The translations under genes were made by a program, and so were the position numbers. From assembly GCA_964410485.1 (NCBI GenBank), contig CAYPHJ010000122.1:1-13509 (forward strand): a DNA stretch of 13,509 nt. The letters run 5' to 3'. Source of the DNA: CAYPHJ01 sp964410485. Lineage in GTDB: Bacteria > Desulfobacterota > Binatia > UBA9968. Numbering within the stretch: position 1 is the stretch's first letter; every line of letters begins with the position of its first letter. Positions 6,829 to 12,473 of the stretch are shown here, one piece after another. Under the pieces are notes generated by a model that did not search any database, was not told the origin of the DNA, and saw nothing but the letters and a program-made list of their open reading frames with translations.

Positions 6829-7431
6829 CTTTTAACTCCTGTCGAAAGTTTGTTACTTAGTGGAGCGCTTCATCAATCGCGCGATGATCTCAGGCCGGTT
6901 GGCCCTTCCAGAGAATCACCCAAGCGGAGATCTCAAGTGAACTCTGCGCCGGTGCCGGCTTCTATATCGACTGGGCCGCTCACCCCATCAACCTTGCGGA
7001 TCGGGTCTTGAATGTACGGTACTATATTGGAGGTGTCCCTTAAGTCAATCTGACCCGGTCACGCACGAAACCTTATCGCCCAGTGCGGAGGGAGGGCAGT
7101 AAGCCTGCCAAACCGCTCGGGTTCCAACCCGAGTTCCTCGTCAGTCGTAGTATCTTCATGCTTGTTCTTTGGCGGCCACGGACGAACACGCCAGTCCGGT
7201 TCAAAGGTGAAAGACGATTGGCGGCGCCCGTGGAGAAGGGCGCCGTTGGCTGCTCCTTTACCGTAATCGTAGTAGACCTGACTATTTGTTCCTTCGTCAC
7301 CGTGTTGCGCTGCCTGCTAATGCGCGACCCCACACTTCCAAGAACGAAGATGCCGCAGCTGGAACCCACCGCCGAATAGCGCGCCGTAGTGTGGAGGTGT
7401 CACGGCTCCCGTCCGCAGGCATTCATCGCTC
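6829..7431. other. region without a recognised gene
   Basis: Upstream of the TctC fragment I see no gene that can be assigned. A 20-codon minus-strand tail (RANRPEIIARLMKRSTK, ending near 6858) and a roughly 38-codon minus-strand stretch near 6939-7055 look protein-like but match nothing I know. Both strands are open for 98 codons across 7073-7379; neither has a convincing ribosome site or family, so neither is called. Hairpins occur at 7116-7133 (CTCGGGTT/AACCCGAG) and 7223-7244 (GGCGCCC/GGGCGCC); neither is followed by a T run. Confidence 0.5.
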
Positions 7432-7460
7432 TTGCATCGGTATATAACGTTTGATATAAA
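7432..7460 (+). promoter_or_regulatory. sigma-70-type promoter for the small gene at 7577
   Basis: TTGCAT (7432-7437) and TATAAA (7455-7460) are separated by exactly 17 bp. They lie about 115 nt before the next start codon, leaving a leader of roughly 105-110 nt. This is the best-formed promoter I found in the window. Confidence 0.55.
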
Positions 7461-7576
7461 CCCTCGCGACGGTTCGATTGTGCGCCGAGCTGGGTCGTTT
7501 TTCGAGTCGTGGATTTCTTTAATTGTTGCTCCTACACAGGCGTTAAAAAAGAGCCCACTTACAAAAGGAGTTACCT

Positions 7577-7795
7577 ATGTCGAGGCGGTTGTACGGAGAC
7601 CATGTGATCATGGCTTTTCCAAGCTTCGATACCGCTACCAATAGCTGGGTGCCCCAAGCCGATATAAGCTGGAATCACAAATCCCCGCGCCGTAAGTTTG
7701 CGTTTGTCCGCTTTCCAAAACGCTACAAGACGGAGGCGGAAGCTACCGCGGCGGCTTTGAACATGGCGCAAGCGTGGATCGATCGCGAGTACTAA
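7577..7795 (+). CDS. small conserved-looking protein of unknown function
   Basis: The gene encodes 72 residues. ATG 7577 follows AAAGGAG with a 7-nt spacer, and a well-spaced promoter lies at 7432-7460. The protein opens MSRRLYGDHVIMAFPSFDTA. It continues with TNSWVPQADISWNHKS and RRKFAFVRFPKRYKTEAEA, then ends ALNMAQAWIDREY. The pattern is two or three beta strands (VIMAF, ADISW, FAFVRF) followed by a helix ending in the AQAWID motif. It resembles small proteins in environmental bacteria that pair a 'W-P-v-ISW' strand with a 'KTREEAE..A..WID' helix, and perhaps distantly the HlyU-like fold. I cannot assign a function. It has no membrane segment or signal peptide. The gene appears undamaged, unlike most neighbours. 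Confidence 0.75.
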   Translation: MSRRLYGDHVIMAFPSFDTATNSWVPQADISWNHKSPRRKFAFVRFPKRYKTEAEATAAALNMAQAWIDREY

Positions 7796-7865
7796 TCCCG
7801 ACTTTTGATTCCGCATCTTCACCTCTCTCTCGAGACCTTCTTGTTCTCAAGCTAATCTCACAATG

Positions 7866-8387
7866 TGCTTCTGCGGAGCACAAAAAGCTCGGTGGCTTGC
7901 CAGCGGAATCAAGCAGCTTTAGCCCCTCGGTATAATCGACAAAGAGCTTCTCTCCACCTCGGTGGTCCTGGCGCATCGAGTAATCGAGTTTATTTCTGAA
8001 GCGCCGATACAGATCACAGAACTGCGAGTACTGATAGCCGTCGGGATATTGCTCTTTGTACTCCCGCCAAAGACAGTCCAACGTGAGGTTCAGTTTCTTA
8101 TGGGTCTTAAGCTCGCGGTAGATGTAGTCAAAGTCGGGAAGCGGGGCGGGCCTGTGCCGACAGAATTTCCTCAAGTGGGAAAAGCCTTTGCTCGAGCTCC
8201 TGGTCGGTGAGATCCTCACACCCCCCGGCCAAGAAATCCCTGCTTTTTGCGCCCGCTTAAGATAATTGGCGACAGTGGCGCGGCTGATCTTTAAACTGTG
8301 GGCCACCTGACGGCGGCTAAGCCCGCATTGAGCACTGAGACGTAGAGCTTCTTTGATTTTGCGCATGGATAACCTCACGTTGGCCAT
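7866..8387 (-). pseudogene. istA: IS21-type transposase IstA, N-terminal fragment with frameshifts
   Basis: ATG 8387-8385 follows AGGAGG with a 7-nt spacer. An N-terminal helix-turn-helix (GLSRRQVAHSLKISRATVAN, about residues 23-42) precedes PDFDYIYRELKTHKKLNLTL, CLWREYKEQYPDGYQYSQFC and GGEKLFVDYTEGLKLLDS, all typical of IstA before its DDE domain. Between about 8134 and 8225 the open frame gives VRISPTRSSSKGFSHLRKF. The alternative frame gives DLTDQELEQRLFPLEEILSA, the expected family sequence, so two shifts cancel. A further shift near 7885 precedes TELFV, after which homology ends at about 7866. About 180 of roughly 500 residues remain and the catalytic core is gone. istB is absent. Confidence 0.82.
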
Positions 8388-8454
8388 CGAATTCCTCCTG
8401 TTGTCAAAGGAGCGAATTCTAGCAGGCCGGTTACCCAGCGTCGCTTACAAACTG

Positions 8455-8575
8455 CCGGTTAAACCCACCCATCCGGGGGGTGGCCAATTTGCTCCGCAAC
8501 GGTGGCTACTTTGCCCCGGAATGGGTGACGTGTCTTTGCGTCGGAATCAGTGGCCAATTTGGACCGGAATACGCA
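8455..8575. repeat. left terminal repeats of the IS21-type element
   Basis: The outer tip reads, from outside inward on the minus strand, TGCGTATTCCGGTCCAAATT, starting at 8575 with the TG expected for this family. GTGGCCAATTTG occurs at 8550-8561 and again at 8480-8491, and a GTGGCTACTTTGC unit lies between them. This multiple-repeat layout is typical of IS21-type ends, the binding sites of IstA. A near-identical end in inverted orientation is at 12615-12673. Confidence 0.75.
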
Positions 8576-8718
8576 ACGAGCCGTGAGAGCCCTGTGTTCA
8601 AAGCTTTAAGGGGGTAAAAACAGAGAGGCTCCAGAGGGCGGCCTCGCGAGACGGGATTGGGGCGCGTGTTGTATTTTGCTATTCGATGCGAACAGTCTCG
8701 GCATTTGTCTACTCTGAT

Positions 8719-8745
8719 CGAGAATGCGCCGCGATGCGCATCTCG
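8719..8745. repeat. imperfect hairpin upstream of hicA
   Basis: CGAG-A-ATGCGC and GCGCAT-CTCG form a 10-bp stem with one bulged A and a 6-nt loop. It lies about 100 nt before hicA, in a 250-nt stretch (8586-8842) that otherwise holds no gene. It is not followed by a T run, so a terminator is unlikely. Confidence 0.4.
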
Positions 8746-8842
8746 AATTCAGTTCCCCATCCGTCGCTTGCGGTAAGACCTCGACGTAACATAAGATCCG
8801 CAAAATCAAAGCGTAGGTTTACTTGATCTACCTGAGCCGAAG

Positions 8843-9028
8843 ATGAAATTCAGCGAGCTTGTAAGGTTGTTAGAGAAGAATGGATTCAAAATCATCAAGG
8901 AGAAAGGGTCTATCCGCTACTACGGTAAACCTGGTGTGGACAGGCTAGTCCGAGTCGACTATCATGGATCAAAGGAAGTGCCAACGGGCACATGCAATGC
9001 CATCCTCAAGGCAGCAGGCGTGAAATAG
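8843..9028 (+). CDS. hicA: HicA-family toxin
   Basis: The 61-residue protein is a complete HicA/YcfA-like fold: MKFSELVRLLEKNGFKII (helix and strand), KEKGSIRYYGKPG, RLVRVDYHGSKEVPTGT and NAILKAAGVK (final helix). HicA proteins are double-stranded-RNA-binding-like mRNA interferases that cleave mRNA during translation. In classical members the active histidine sits in a GSH motif after the first strand; here that position is GSI (Ile24). H41 in the DYHGSKEVPTGT motif is retained. Proteins of this KGS-RYYGKP type form a recognisable subgroup, so the substitution may be subgroup-specific. hicB follows 12 nt downstream, so the toxin comes first, the normal hicAB order. Codon use here is visibly more AT-rich than in the ATPase gene. 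Confidence 0.9.
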   Translation: MKFSELVRLLEKNGFKIIKEKGSIRYYGKPGVDRLVRVDYHGSKEVPTGTCNAILKAAGVK

Positions 9029-9040
9029 AGGGTTATCCGT

Positions 9041-9289
9041 ATGATCGATTTGAAATACTCGCTTGTGATTGAAGCGACTGACGATCCGACGTTCTTTGGC
9101 TTTTATTCCCCCGACCTCGAAGGGTTCACGGGAATCGGTCATTCTATTGAAGACTGCCTCTATAAAGCGAAGTGGGGTATGGAGGAACACATCCATTTAC
9201 TGAAAGAGCAAGAACTTCCAATTCCCAAAGCAAACCCTCGGCCCACAATCATGATCCACAACCAAGAACCGGCTACTACCTCGGCGTGA
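9041..9289 (+). CDS. hicB: HicB-family antitoxin
   Basis: The 82-residue protein starts at ATG 9041 behind GAGGG. It has the HicB N-terminal partial RNase-H-like fold: YSLVIEATDDPTFFGFYSPD, LEGFTGIGHSIEDCLYKA and MEEHIHLLKEQELPIPKANP. This domain blocks the HicA active surface. There is no room for a C-terminal helix-turn-helix or ribbon-helix-helix domain, so autoregulation would need another DNA-binding element. The gene is co-transcribed with hicA. The final residues (NQEPATTSA) are unstructured. Frame and length are intact, so the module is probably functional. Confidence 0.9.
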   Translation: MIDLKYSLVIEATDDPTFFGFYSPDLEGFTGIGHSIEDCLYKAKWGMEEHIHLLKEQELPIPKANPRPTIMIHNQEPATTSA

Positions 9290-9366
9290 ATACGGTCGTC
9301 TTTGACCGAACTGGTTAAAGCCGATTTACCGTCTTCACCTTTACTGTTAATTTGTACCACTGCAAC

Positions 9367-9495
9367 TTCTTGATTTAACAAGATAACATCACATAAAAGG
9401 CATCCGTATCACAAACGTTCCTGTTGTTCCAGCCGTTCCACCGCTATGCTCGGTTCCACCAGTGACTGGACAACAGCTGTTCAAAAGTTCAAAGC
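9367..9495. repeat. RAYT leader remnant fused to GTTCC/GTTCAA repeats
   Basis: TTCTTGATTTAACAA (9367-9381) and CATAAAAGGCATCC (9392-9405) are the same leader seen at 4956-4993. Here the leader runs straight into GTTCCTGTT, GTTCCAGCC, GTTCCACC, GTTCCACC (9414-9464) and GTTCAAAA-GTTCAAAG (9479-9494). The repeats end within the frame of the PIN fragment, showing that a RAYT-derived piece replaced the PIN gene's 5' part. Confidence 0.65.
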
Positions 9496-9676
9496 TCCGC
9501 GTGATGCGCTCCACTGCGCTAGTGCCTTGCTGGGTAACGCCCAGTATTTCCTGTCCTGCGACGATGGCGTCACGAAGAAGTTCAAGAAGGCGACGCTTTC
9601 TGTTAATATTCAGGACGAACACCGTAGCTTAGAAGTTATGAATCCGGAAGATTTCATCGCAAAGGTAGGATGGTAG
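9488..9676 (+). pseudogene. PIN-domain protein, C-terminal fragment
   Basis: From about 9488 the frame reads FKAPRDALHCASALLGNAQY, FLSCDDGVTKKFKK and NPEDFIAKVGW, to TAG 9674-9676. These are the last third of a VapC-like PIN ribonuclease: the DALHxASA helix with its acidic residue, the FLSCDD strand with the final acidic residues, and the usual NPEDF tail. The N-terminal half, with the first catalytic Asp, is missing and replaced by GTTCC repeats. An open frame extends back to ATG 9446, but its first residues are repeat-encoded. A small gene follows 2 nt after the stop, so the original unit had at least two genes. Confidence 0.72.
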
Positions 9677-9678
9677 CT

Positions 9679-9890
9679 ATGAGCAAACCCGCCAGAAAAG
9701 TCGAAGAAGCTCTGATCCGCGAAGGCTGGGAAACCTTAGTGAAAAAGATGGGGCTGGCAAAAGCTACTCGTTTCTCGTCGCGTTTGAACGCGGAGAAGGA
9801 GACTCCGTAAAAGAAATCAAGCGGTTTTGGCGCGGTAAGTCACTGGATGAAATCTATCGTATAGTCAAGCGCGAAAAAATACCATCGTAA
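9679..9890 (+). pseudogene. small charged partner of the PIN fragment, one frameshift
   Basis: ATG 9679 begins MSKPARKVEEALIREGWETL, then VKKMGLAKATRF. The open frame ends at a TAA (9808-9810). Adding one C near 9774 allows continuation as LVAFERGEGDSVKEIKRFW, then RGKSLDEIYRIVKREKIPS, to TAA 9888-9890. The restored protein has about 70 residues, is rich in K, R and E, and is predicted helical. I do not know a named family for it. Position 2 nt after the PIN fragment suggests it was the antitoxin or an accessory of that toxin. It has neither a recognisable DNA-binding motif nor a membrane segment. Confidence 0.6.
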
Positions 9891-9932
9891 AAGTCTTTAG
9901 AGCCCCGGGTCCGGGTCGGACTGCCGCAAGTC

Positions 9933-10448
9933 ATTGATTTCCTGTTGTAAGGTGACATAAAAAGCATCGTTAAAGCGCTTAGAAGGCCAGTTTTTACGCT
10001 GAAAAGCGGCCTCTAAGTGAAGTTTGCACGCGATCGGCGTTCGTTATTTGCACTGGGTTTTTGAAGCCAAGAAGCGCTTCGGTCTGTGTGTGCTTGACTA
10101 TATGGTTACATCCAACCTCGTCCACCTTTTAGTGAAGGACACCGGTGCGGACGTTATTGCCCAATGACGCGGCCCAGTTCCAATCGTTCCAGCCCCTCGT
10201 TACACGGCCTCAGAGGCCGTTACTCGGGATAGCCGGCTATCCTGATTTGGCCGGCGATGCCGTCCGTAGGACGCTTCGTTCCAGCCGTATCGGACGTCAG
10301 AAGAGGCTTTGCACTTCGGGAACCAATCAGCGGAAGAATCGACACGGCGCGTTTTGGGAGGACCGTTATCACGCCACGGCCATGGAAGCCGATGAGCACC
10401 TGCATCGGTGTGTGGCCTATATTGATTTGAATATGGTTCGCGTCGGAG
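9933..10448 (+). pseudogene. RAYT relic 4 with hairpin/GTTCC insertion
   Basis: The leader (TCATTGATTT, ACATAAAAAGCATCG and a TTAGA(A)GGCC/GGCCTCTAA hairpin at 9979-10016) precedes coding remnants KFARDRR, then after a one-base shift RYLHWVFEAKKRFGLCVLDY and MVTSNLVHLLVKDTGADVIA, ending with TGA at 10165-10167. The normal SNHVHLLV has its first metal histidine changed to Leu (SNLVHLLV). About 157 nt of foreign sequence follow, with GTTCC units and several palindromes. Homology resumes at 10325 as NQRKNRHGAFWEDRYHATA, then EADEHLHRCVAYIDLNMVRV to about 10448. It is the most complete RAYT copy here and is still inactive. Confidence 0.8.
10204..10273. repeat. cluster of perfect palindromes inside RAYT relic 4
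   Basis: Four inverted repeats lie within 70 bp: ACGGCCTC-A-GAGGCCGT (10204-10220), GGATAGCCGGCTATCC (10227-10242), CGGC-GAT-GCCG (10252-10262) and CGTCC-GTA-GGACG (10261-10273). GTTCC units flank them at 10177-10191 and 10278-10284. Because RAYT transposases act on REP palindromes, these are REP-like candidates, but dispersed copies were not seen elsewhere in the window. Confidence 0.6.
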
Positions 10449-10564
10449 GCCGGGAAAAGAGACAGGATGGGTTTTTCGCGAGTGGCGTTCTAGAAAACGG
10501 TGGCGTTAAAGCGAGTATGACAATGACTCGGGAATCGGGCAAAATACACGGGAGGAGAACGGTT

Positions 10565-10816
10565 ATGAGCGACATCATATTGTCCATCCCGGACGAAGCG
10601 CTGGTGGCTTTAAAGGTCAAGCCCGATGAACTCGGGGCTGAAATTCGCCTGGCCGCCGCCGTAAAGCTCTATGAGCTCGGTCGAATCTCGTCGGGCGCAG
10701 CAGCGAAGCTTGCGGGTATTCCGAGAACGTTGTTTTTGACGAAGCTCGGGGATTACGGCGTGGATACCTTCAAGTTGACCGAAGAAGAGCTTCAGCAAGA
10801 GCGCCGCCTTGCCTGA
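10565..10816 (+). CDS. UPF0175 family antitoxin
   Basis: The 83-residue protein starts at ATG 10565 behind GGGAGGAG with an 8-nt spacer. An open frame extends further upstream, but that part encodes the RAYT relic. The sequence MSDIILSIPDEALVALKVKP, then ELGAEIRLAAAVKLYELGRI and SSGAAAKLAGIPRTLFLTKL, is the UPF0175 pattern: a short strand, then a helix-turn-helix-like segment (GRISSGAAAKLAGIPRTLFL, about residues 40-59). The tail KLTEEELQQERRLA probably contacts the toxin. UPF0175 proteins are usually paired with DUF3368 PIN toxins. Here the toxin frame begins at TTG 10809, overlapping the antitoxin by 8 nt. A weak palindrome CGAGT/ACTCG (10512-10530) could be an operator. The antitoxin is intact while its toxin is broken. 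Confidence 0.9.
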   Translation: MSDIILSIPDEALVALKVKPDELGAEIRLAAAVKLYELGRISSGAAAKLAGIPRTLFLTKLGDYGVDTFKLTEEELQQERRLA

Positions 10817-11046
10817 GATCATCTGCAACACCTCTCCCCTGCGGTATCTGCATCAGCTCGGTTTGCTGGATGTTCTTCCAAAGCTGGTCACTACGGTTAC
10901 CGTGCCGCCAGCCGTTGAGGACGAGCTAGCTGCGGGCCGCACGTTCGGATCAATCTGCCCAACCTTAAAGCTCTAGATTGGATTAGGGTGCGCACGGGAA
11001 CGTTCGGTATTTGATCGATGCCAAGCGCGCCGGGTTAAATCTCAAG
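10809..11046 (+). pseudogene. DUF3368 PIN-domain toxin, frameshifted and internally deleted
   Basis: TTG 10809 opens LPEIICNTSPLRYLHQLGLL, then DVLPKLVTTVTVPPAVEDEL, AAGRTFGS, the usual DUF3368 N-terminus with the NTSPL motif. After about 10950 the frame must change to read NLPNLKALDWIRVRTGTFG (10952-11008). It must change again at 11011 for LIDAKRAGLNLK, a near-terminal motif of the family (GLLIDAKRAGLI). The middle of the protein, about 50-60 residues with the remaining acidic catalytic residues, is missing between the last two pieces. The toxin is therefore dead. The 8-nt overlap with the UPF0175 gene is the normal gene order. Confidence 0.82.
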
Positions 11047-11330
11047 GGCGTGGGGTCAAGTCTTTTGTTGAGAGTTAGCGACAAAAAAAACCTCGGAACA
11101 ACTTTGATAAATCTTAGTACCAGGTGTGTTGACCTAGAGTCGTCTGCGGGTCTCGATTTTTTTTGGTCGCATGACCATTCGGTCTGACGAGCACGTTGTG
11201 CAGCTACGATCGAAACCTACCAGGACGGCCCATGGACCCGTGCGCAAAAGCAGGGAACCGATCTGGGGAAAATTCGTGGACTGCGGATTTGGATGTCAGG
11301 CCAGGCGATCGGCGCCGTCGGCACTGAACA
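11047..11330. other. gene-free stretch between two TA remnants
   Basis: No supported gene. It contains GGGGTCAAGTCTT (11052-11064), which resembles the GGGTCAG motifs elsewhere, an A8 run (11083-11090) and a T8 run (about 11157-11164) with no convincing stem before it. IRGLRIWMSGQ can be read near 11270-11300 and may be a shifted piece of the DUF433 gene that follows. Confidence 0.45.
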
Positions 11331-11462
11331 CGATGTACCTATCTCGAGAACATCCCGCGGCCACATCATCGTCACGGCTATCCCGACTTAGAAAAAGAAG
11401 ATATCCAACGAGCGGTGGAAAACGCGGCTTGGCTGACCCAAGAAGAAATCCACTTCCGTTAG
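11331..11462 (+). pseudogene. DUF433 antitoxin remnant (C-terminal part)
   Basis: After a TGA at 11328-11330 the frame reads ENIPRPHHRHGYPDLEKEDI, then QRAVENAAWLTQEEIHFR, and stops at TAG 11460-11462. YPDLEKEDIQRAVENAA matches the C-terminal helix-turn-helix pattern of DUF433 proteins (YPxLxxEDIxxALxYAA), which act as antitoxins of DUF5615 PIN-like toxins. The N-terminal part is missing or shifted; IRGLRIW in another frame upstream may derive from it. The next remnant continues in the same frame. Confidence 0.6.
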
Positions 11463-11648
11463 GAATACGCGCAAGGCCATGACGCAATCCATCTGCGAGA
11501 CGAAGGACTTCAGCGGTTGCCTAATGGTGGAGTTTTCGAAAAAGCGATTGCCGAGTCCCGTGTGGTGGTGACATTTGACCTCGACTTCAGCGAGATCGTC
11601 GCGCTTGCACTCCCCAGTTGTCGCGGGATCTCCAAACCATCGTGGTGA
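11463..11648 (+). pseudogene. DUF5615 PIN-like toxin remnant
   Basis: Directly after the DUF433 stop and in the same frame: YAQGHDAIHLRDEGLQRLPN, then GGVFEKAIAESRVVVTFDLD, FSEIVAL. These are the middle of a DUF5615 PIN-like protein, including the VVTFDLDF acidic strand. The first strand with its catalytic Asp (normally M-FLVDxNL) is absent, and the region after EIVAL departs from the family before TGA 11646-11648. DUF433-DUF5615 is a common TA-like pair; here both members are truncated at the side where they normally meet. Confidence 0.65.
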
Positions 11649-11690
11649 ATATCATCTGCTCCGTAACGCGAATTGATTTCTTGGTCCATT

Positions 11691-11721
11691 GTCTGTTAGT
11701 CTGATATTCAGAATTACAGAC
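11691..11721. promoter_or_regulatory. 31-bp palindromic operator candidate before the AbrB-PIN operon
   Basis: GTCTGT (11691-11696) and ACAGAC (11716-11721) are perfect inverted arms. CTGA-TAT-TCAG (11701-11711) is a second inverted repeat with the same centre, 11706. Counting all pairs, 12 of 14 are complementary. It lies 15 bp before the ATG of the antitoxin gene, where an autoregulated TA operator would be expected. Confidence 0.6.
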
Positions 11722-11736
11722 GAGGTGCTGGTTTTT

Positions 11737-12036
11737 ATGGAATCGGAAGTGAGCAAGGTAGGAAAGCGGGGGACAATCGTGCTCCCCGCTAAGTTACGTC
11801 GACGCTTTGGAATCGAGGAGGGATCCCTCGTAGTGGCGGAAGAAAGGGAAGACGGAGTGCTCATCCGGCCCGCCGTCGCTCTGCCCATTGAGATCTATAC
11901 TCCTGCGCGCCGTGCGGAGTTTCTTCTCTCCAACGCCATTGACAAAACGGATTATGCCCGCGCGGCAGAGGAAGTCCGCAAGATGGGCCTCGACCCTGCC
12001 ACGATTCCTCACCGGAAACCCGCCGGGGTGAAATAG
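11737..12036 (+). CDS. AbrB/MazE-type (SpoVT-AbrB) antitoxin
   Basis: Starting at ATG 11737 gives 99 residues. The N-terminal swapped-hairpin DNA-binding domain reads VSKVGKRGTIVLPAKLRRRF, then GIEEGSLVVAEEREDGVLIR (about residues 5-44). The C-terminal part, YTPARRAEFLLSNAIDKTDY and ARAAEEVRKMGLDP, is the helical arm that embraces the toxin. An upstream TTG (11689) keeps the frame but lies inside the palindrome at 11691-11721, so ATG 11737 is preferred; GAGGT lies about 11 nt before it. The PIN toxin gene starts directly after the stop codon. The protein should repress its own operon by binding the palindrome. Confidence 0.9.
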   Translation: MESEVSKVGKRGTIVLPAKLRRRFGIEEGSLVVAEEREDGVLIRPAVALPIEIYTPARRAEFLLSNAIDKTDYARAAEEVRKMGLDPATIPHRKPAGVK

Positions 12037-12435
12037 TTGGAGCGGGTTTTCCTGGATGCAAACGTTCTCTTTTCCGCGGCCTACCGATCGGATGCCCGCG
12101 TTCGCGAGTTATGGGGACTCAAAGAGGTCAAGCTTGTGACCTCATCCTATGCTATCGAGGAAGCCCGCCGTAACCTCGACACTCCAAAGCAACGAGAGGA
12201 ACTGGAGAAGCTGATAGGAACGATGGAAGTCCTAACGACCAGCGCGATAGAGCGGCGGCTTGGGGTCAATCTACCGCAAAAGGACCGACCTATTCTCTTG
12301 GGCGCCATCGAGGCGAAAGCATCCTACCTCATCACCGGTGATATCACGCATTTCGGCAGATATTTGGGGAAGACAGTCGAGGGCGTTTTGATCCTCACTC
12401 CGTCGGAGTATCTGCTTCGCCGAAAAAAGAAATAA
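12037..12435 (+). CDS. PIN-domain toxin (VapC-like ribonuclease)
   Basis: The 132-residue protein starts at TTG 12037, immediately after the antitoxin's TAG, with GGGGTG upstream as a possible ribosome site. MERVFLDANVLFSAAY carries the first catalytic Asp (D7). The EEARRNL segment supplies E42, KDRPIL supplies D83 and ITGDITHFG supplies D102, so the full acidic set of a PIN nuclease is present. GAIEAKASYLITGD and the VLILTPSEYL tail are typical. It should cleave RNA when not bound by the AbrB-type partner. This appears to be one of only two complete TA modules in the window, the other being HicAB. The TTG start and zero spacing imply translational coupling. Confidence 0.9.
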   Translation: MERVFLDANVLFSAAYRSDARVRELWGLKEVKLVTSSYAIEEARRNLDTPKQREELEKLIGTMEVLTTSAIERRLGVNLPQKDRPILLGAIEAKASYLITGDITHFGRYLGKTVEGVLILTPSEYLLRRKKK

Positions 12436-12473
12436 CCCTCTAGTCGACCTGCAACAGAGGAAACGGGACCGGG

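Noticed and set aside
7073..7379. 98-codon open frames on both strands
   Set aside because: They overlap almost completely, neither has a clear ribosome site or recognisable motif, and there is no way to choose between them.
7468..7485. GGTTCGATT, resembling the T loop of the tmRNA, as a possible att copy
   Set aside because: Only about nine bases match; the flanking stem bases of the ssrA end are absent.
11130..11164. Possible terminator before a T8 run
   Set aside because: The only pairing found is a 3-4-bp stem with a long loop.
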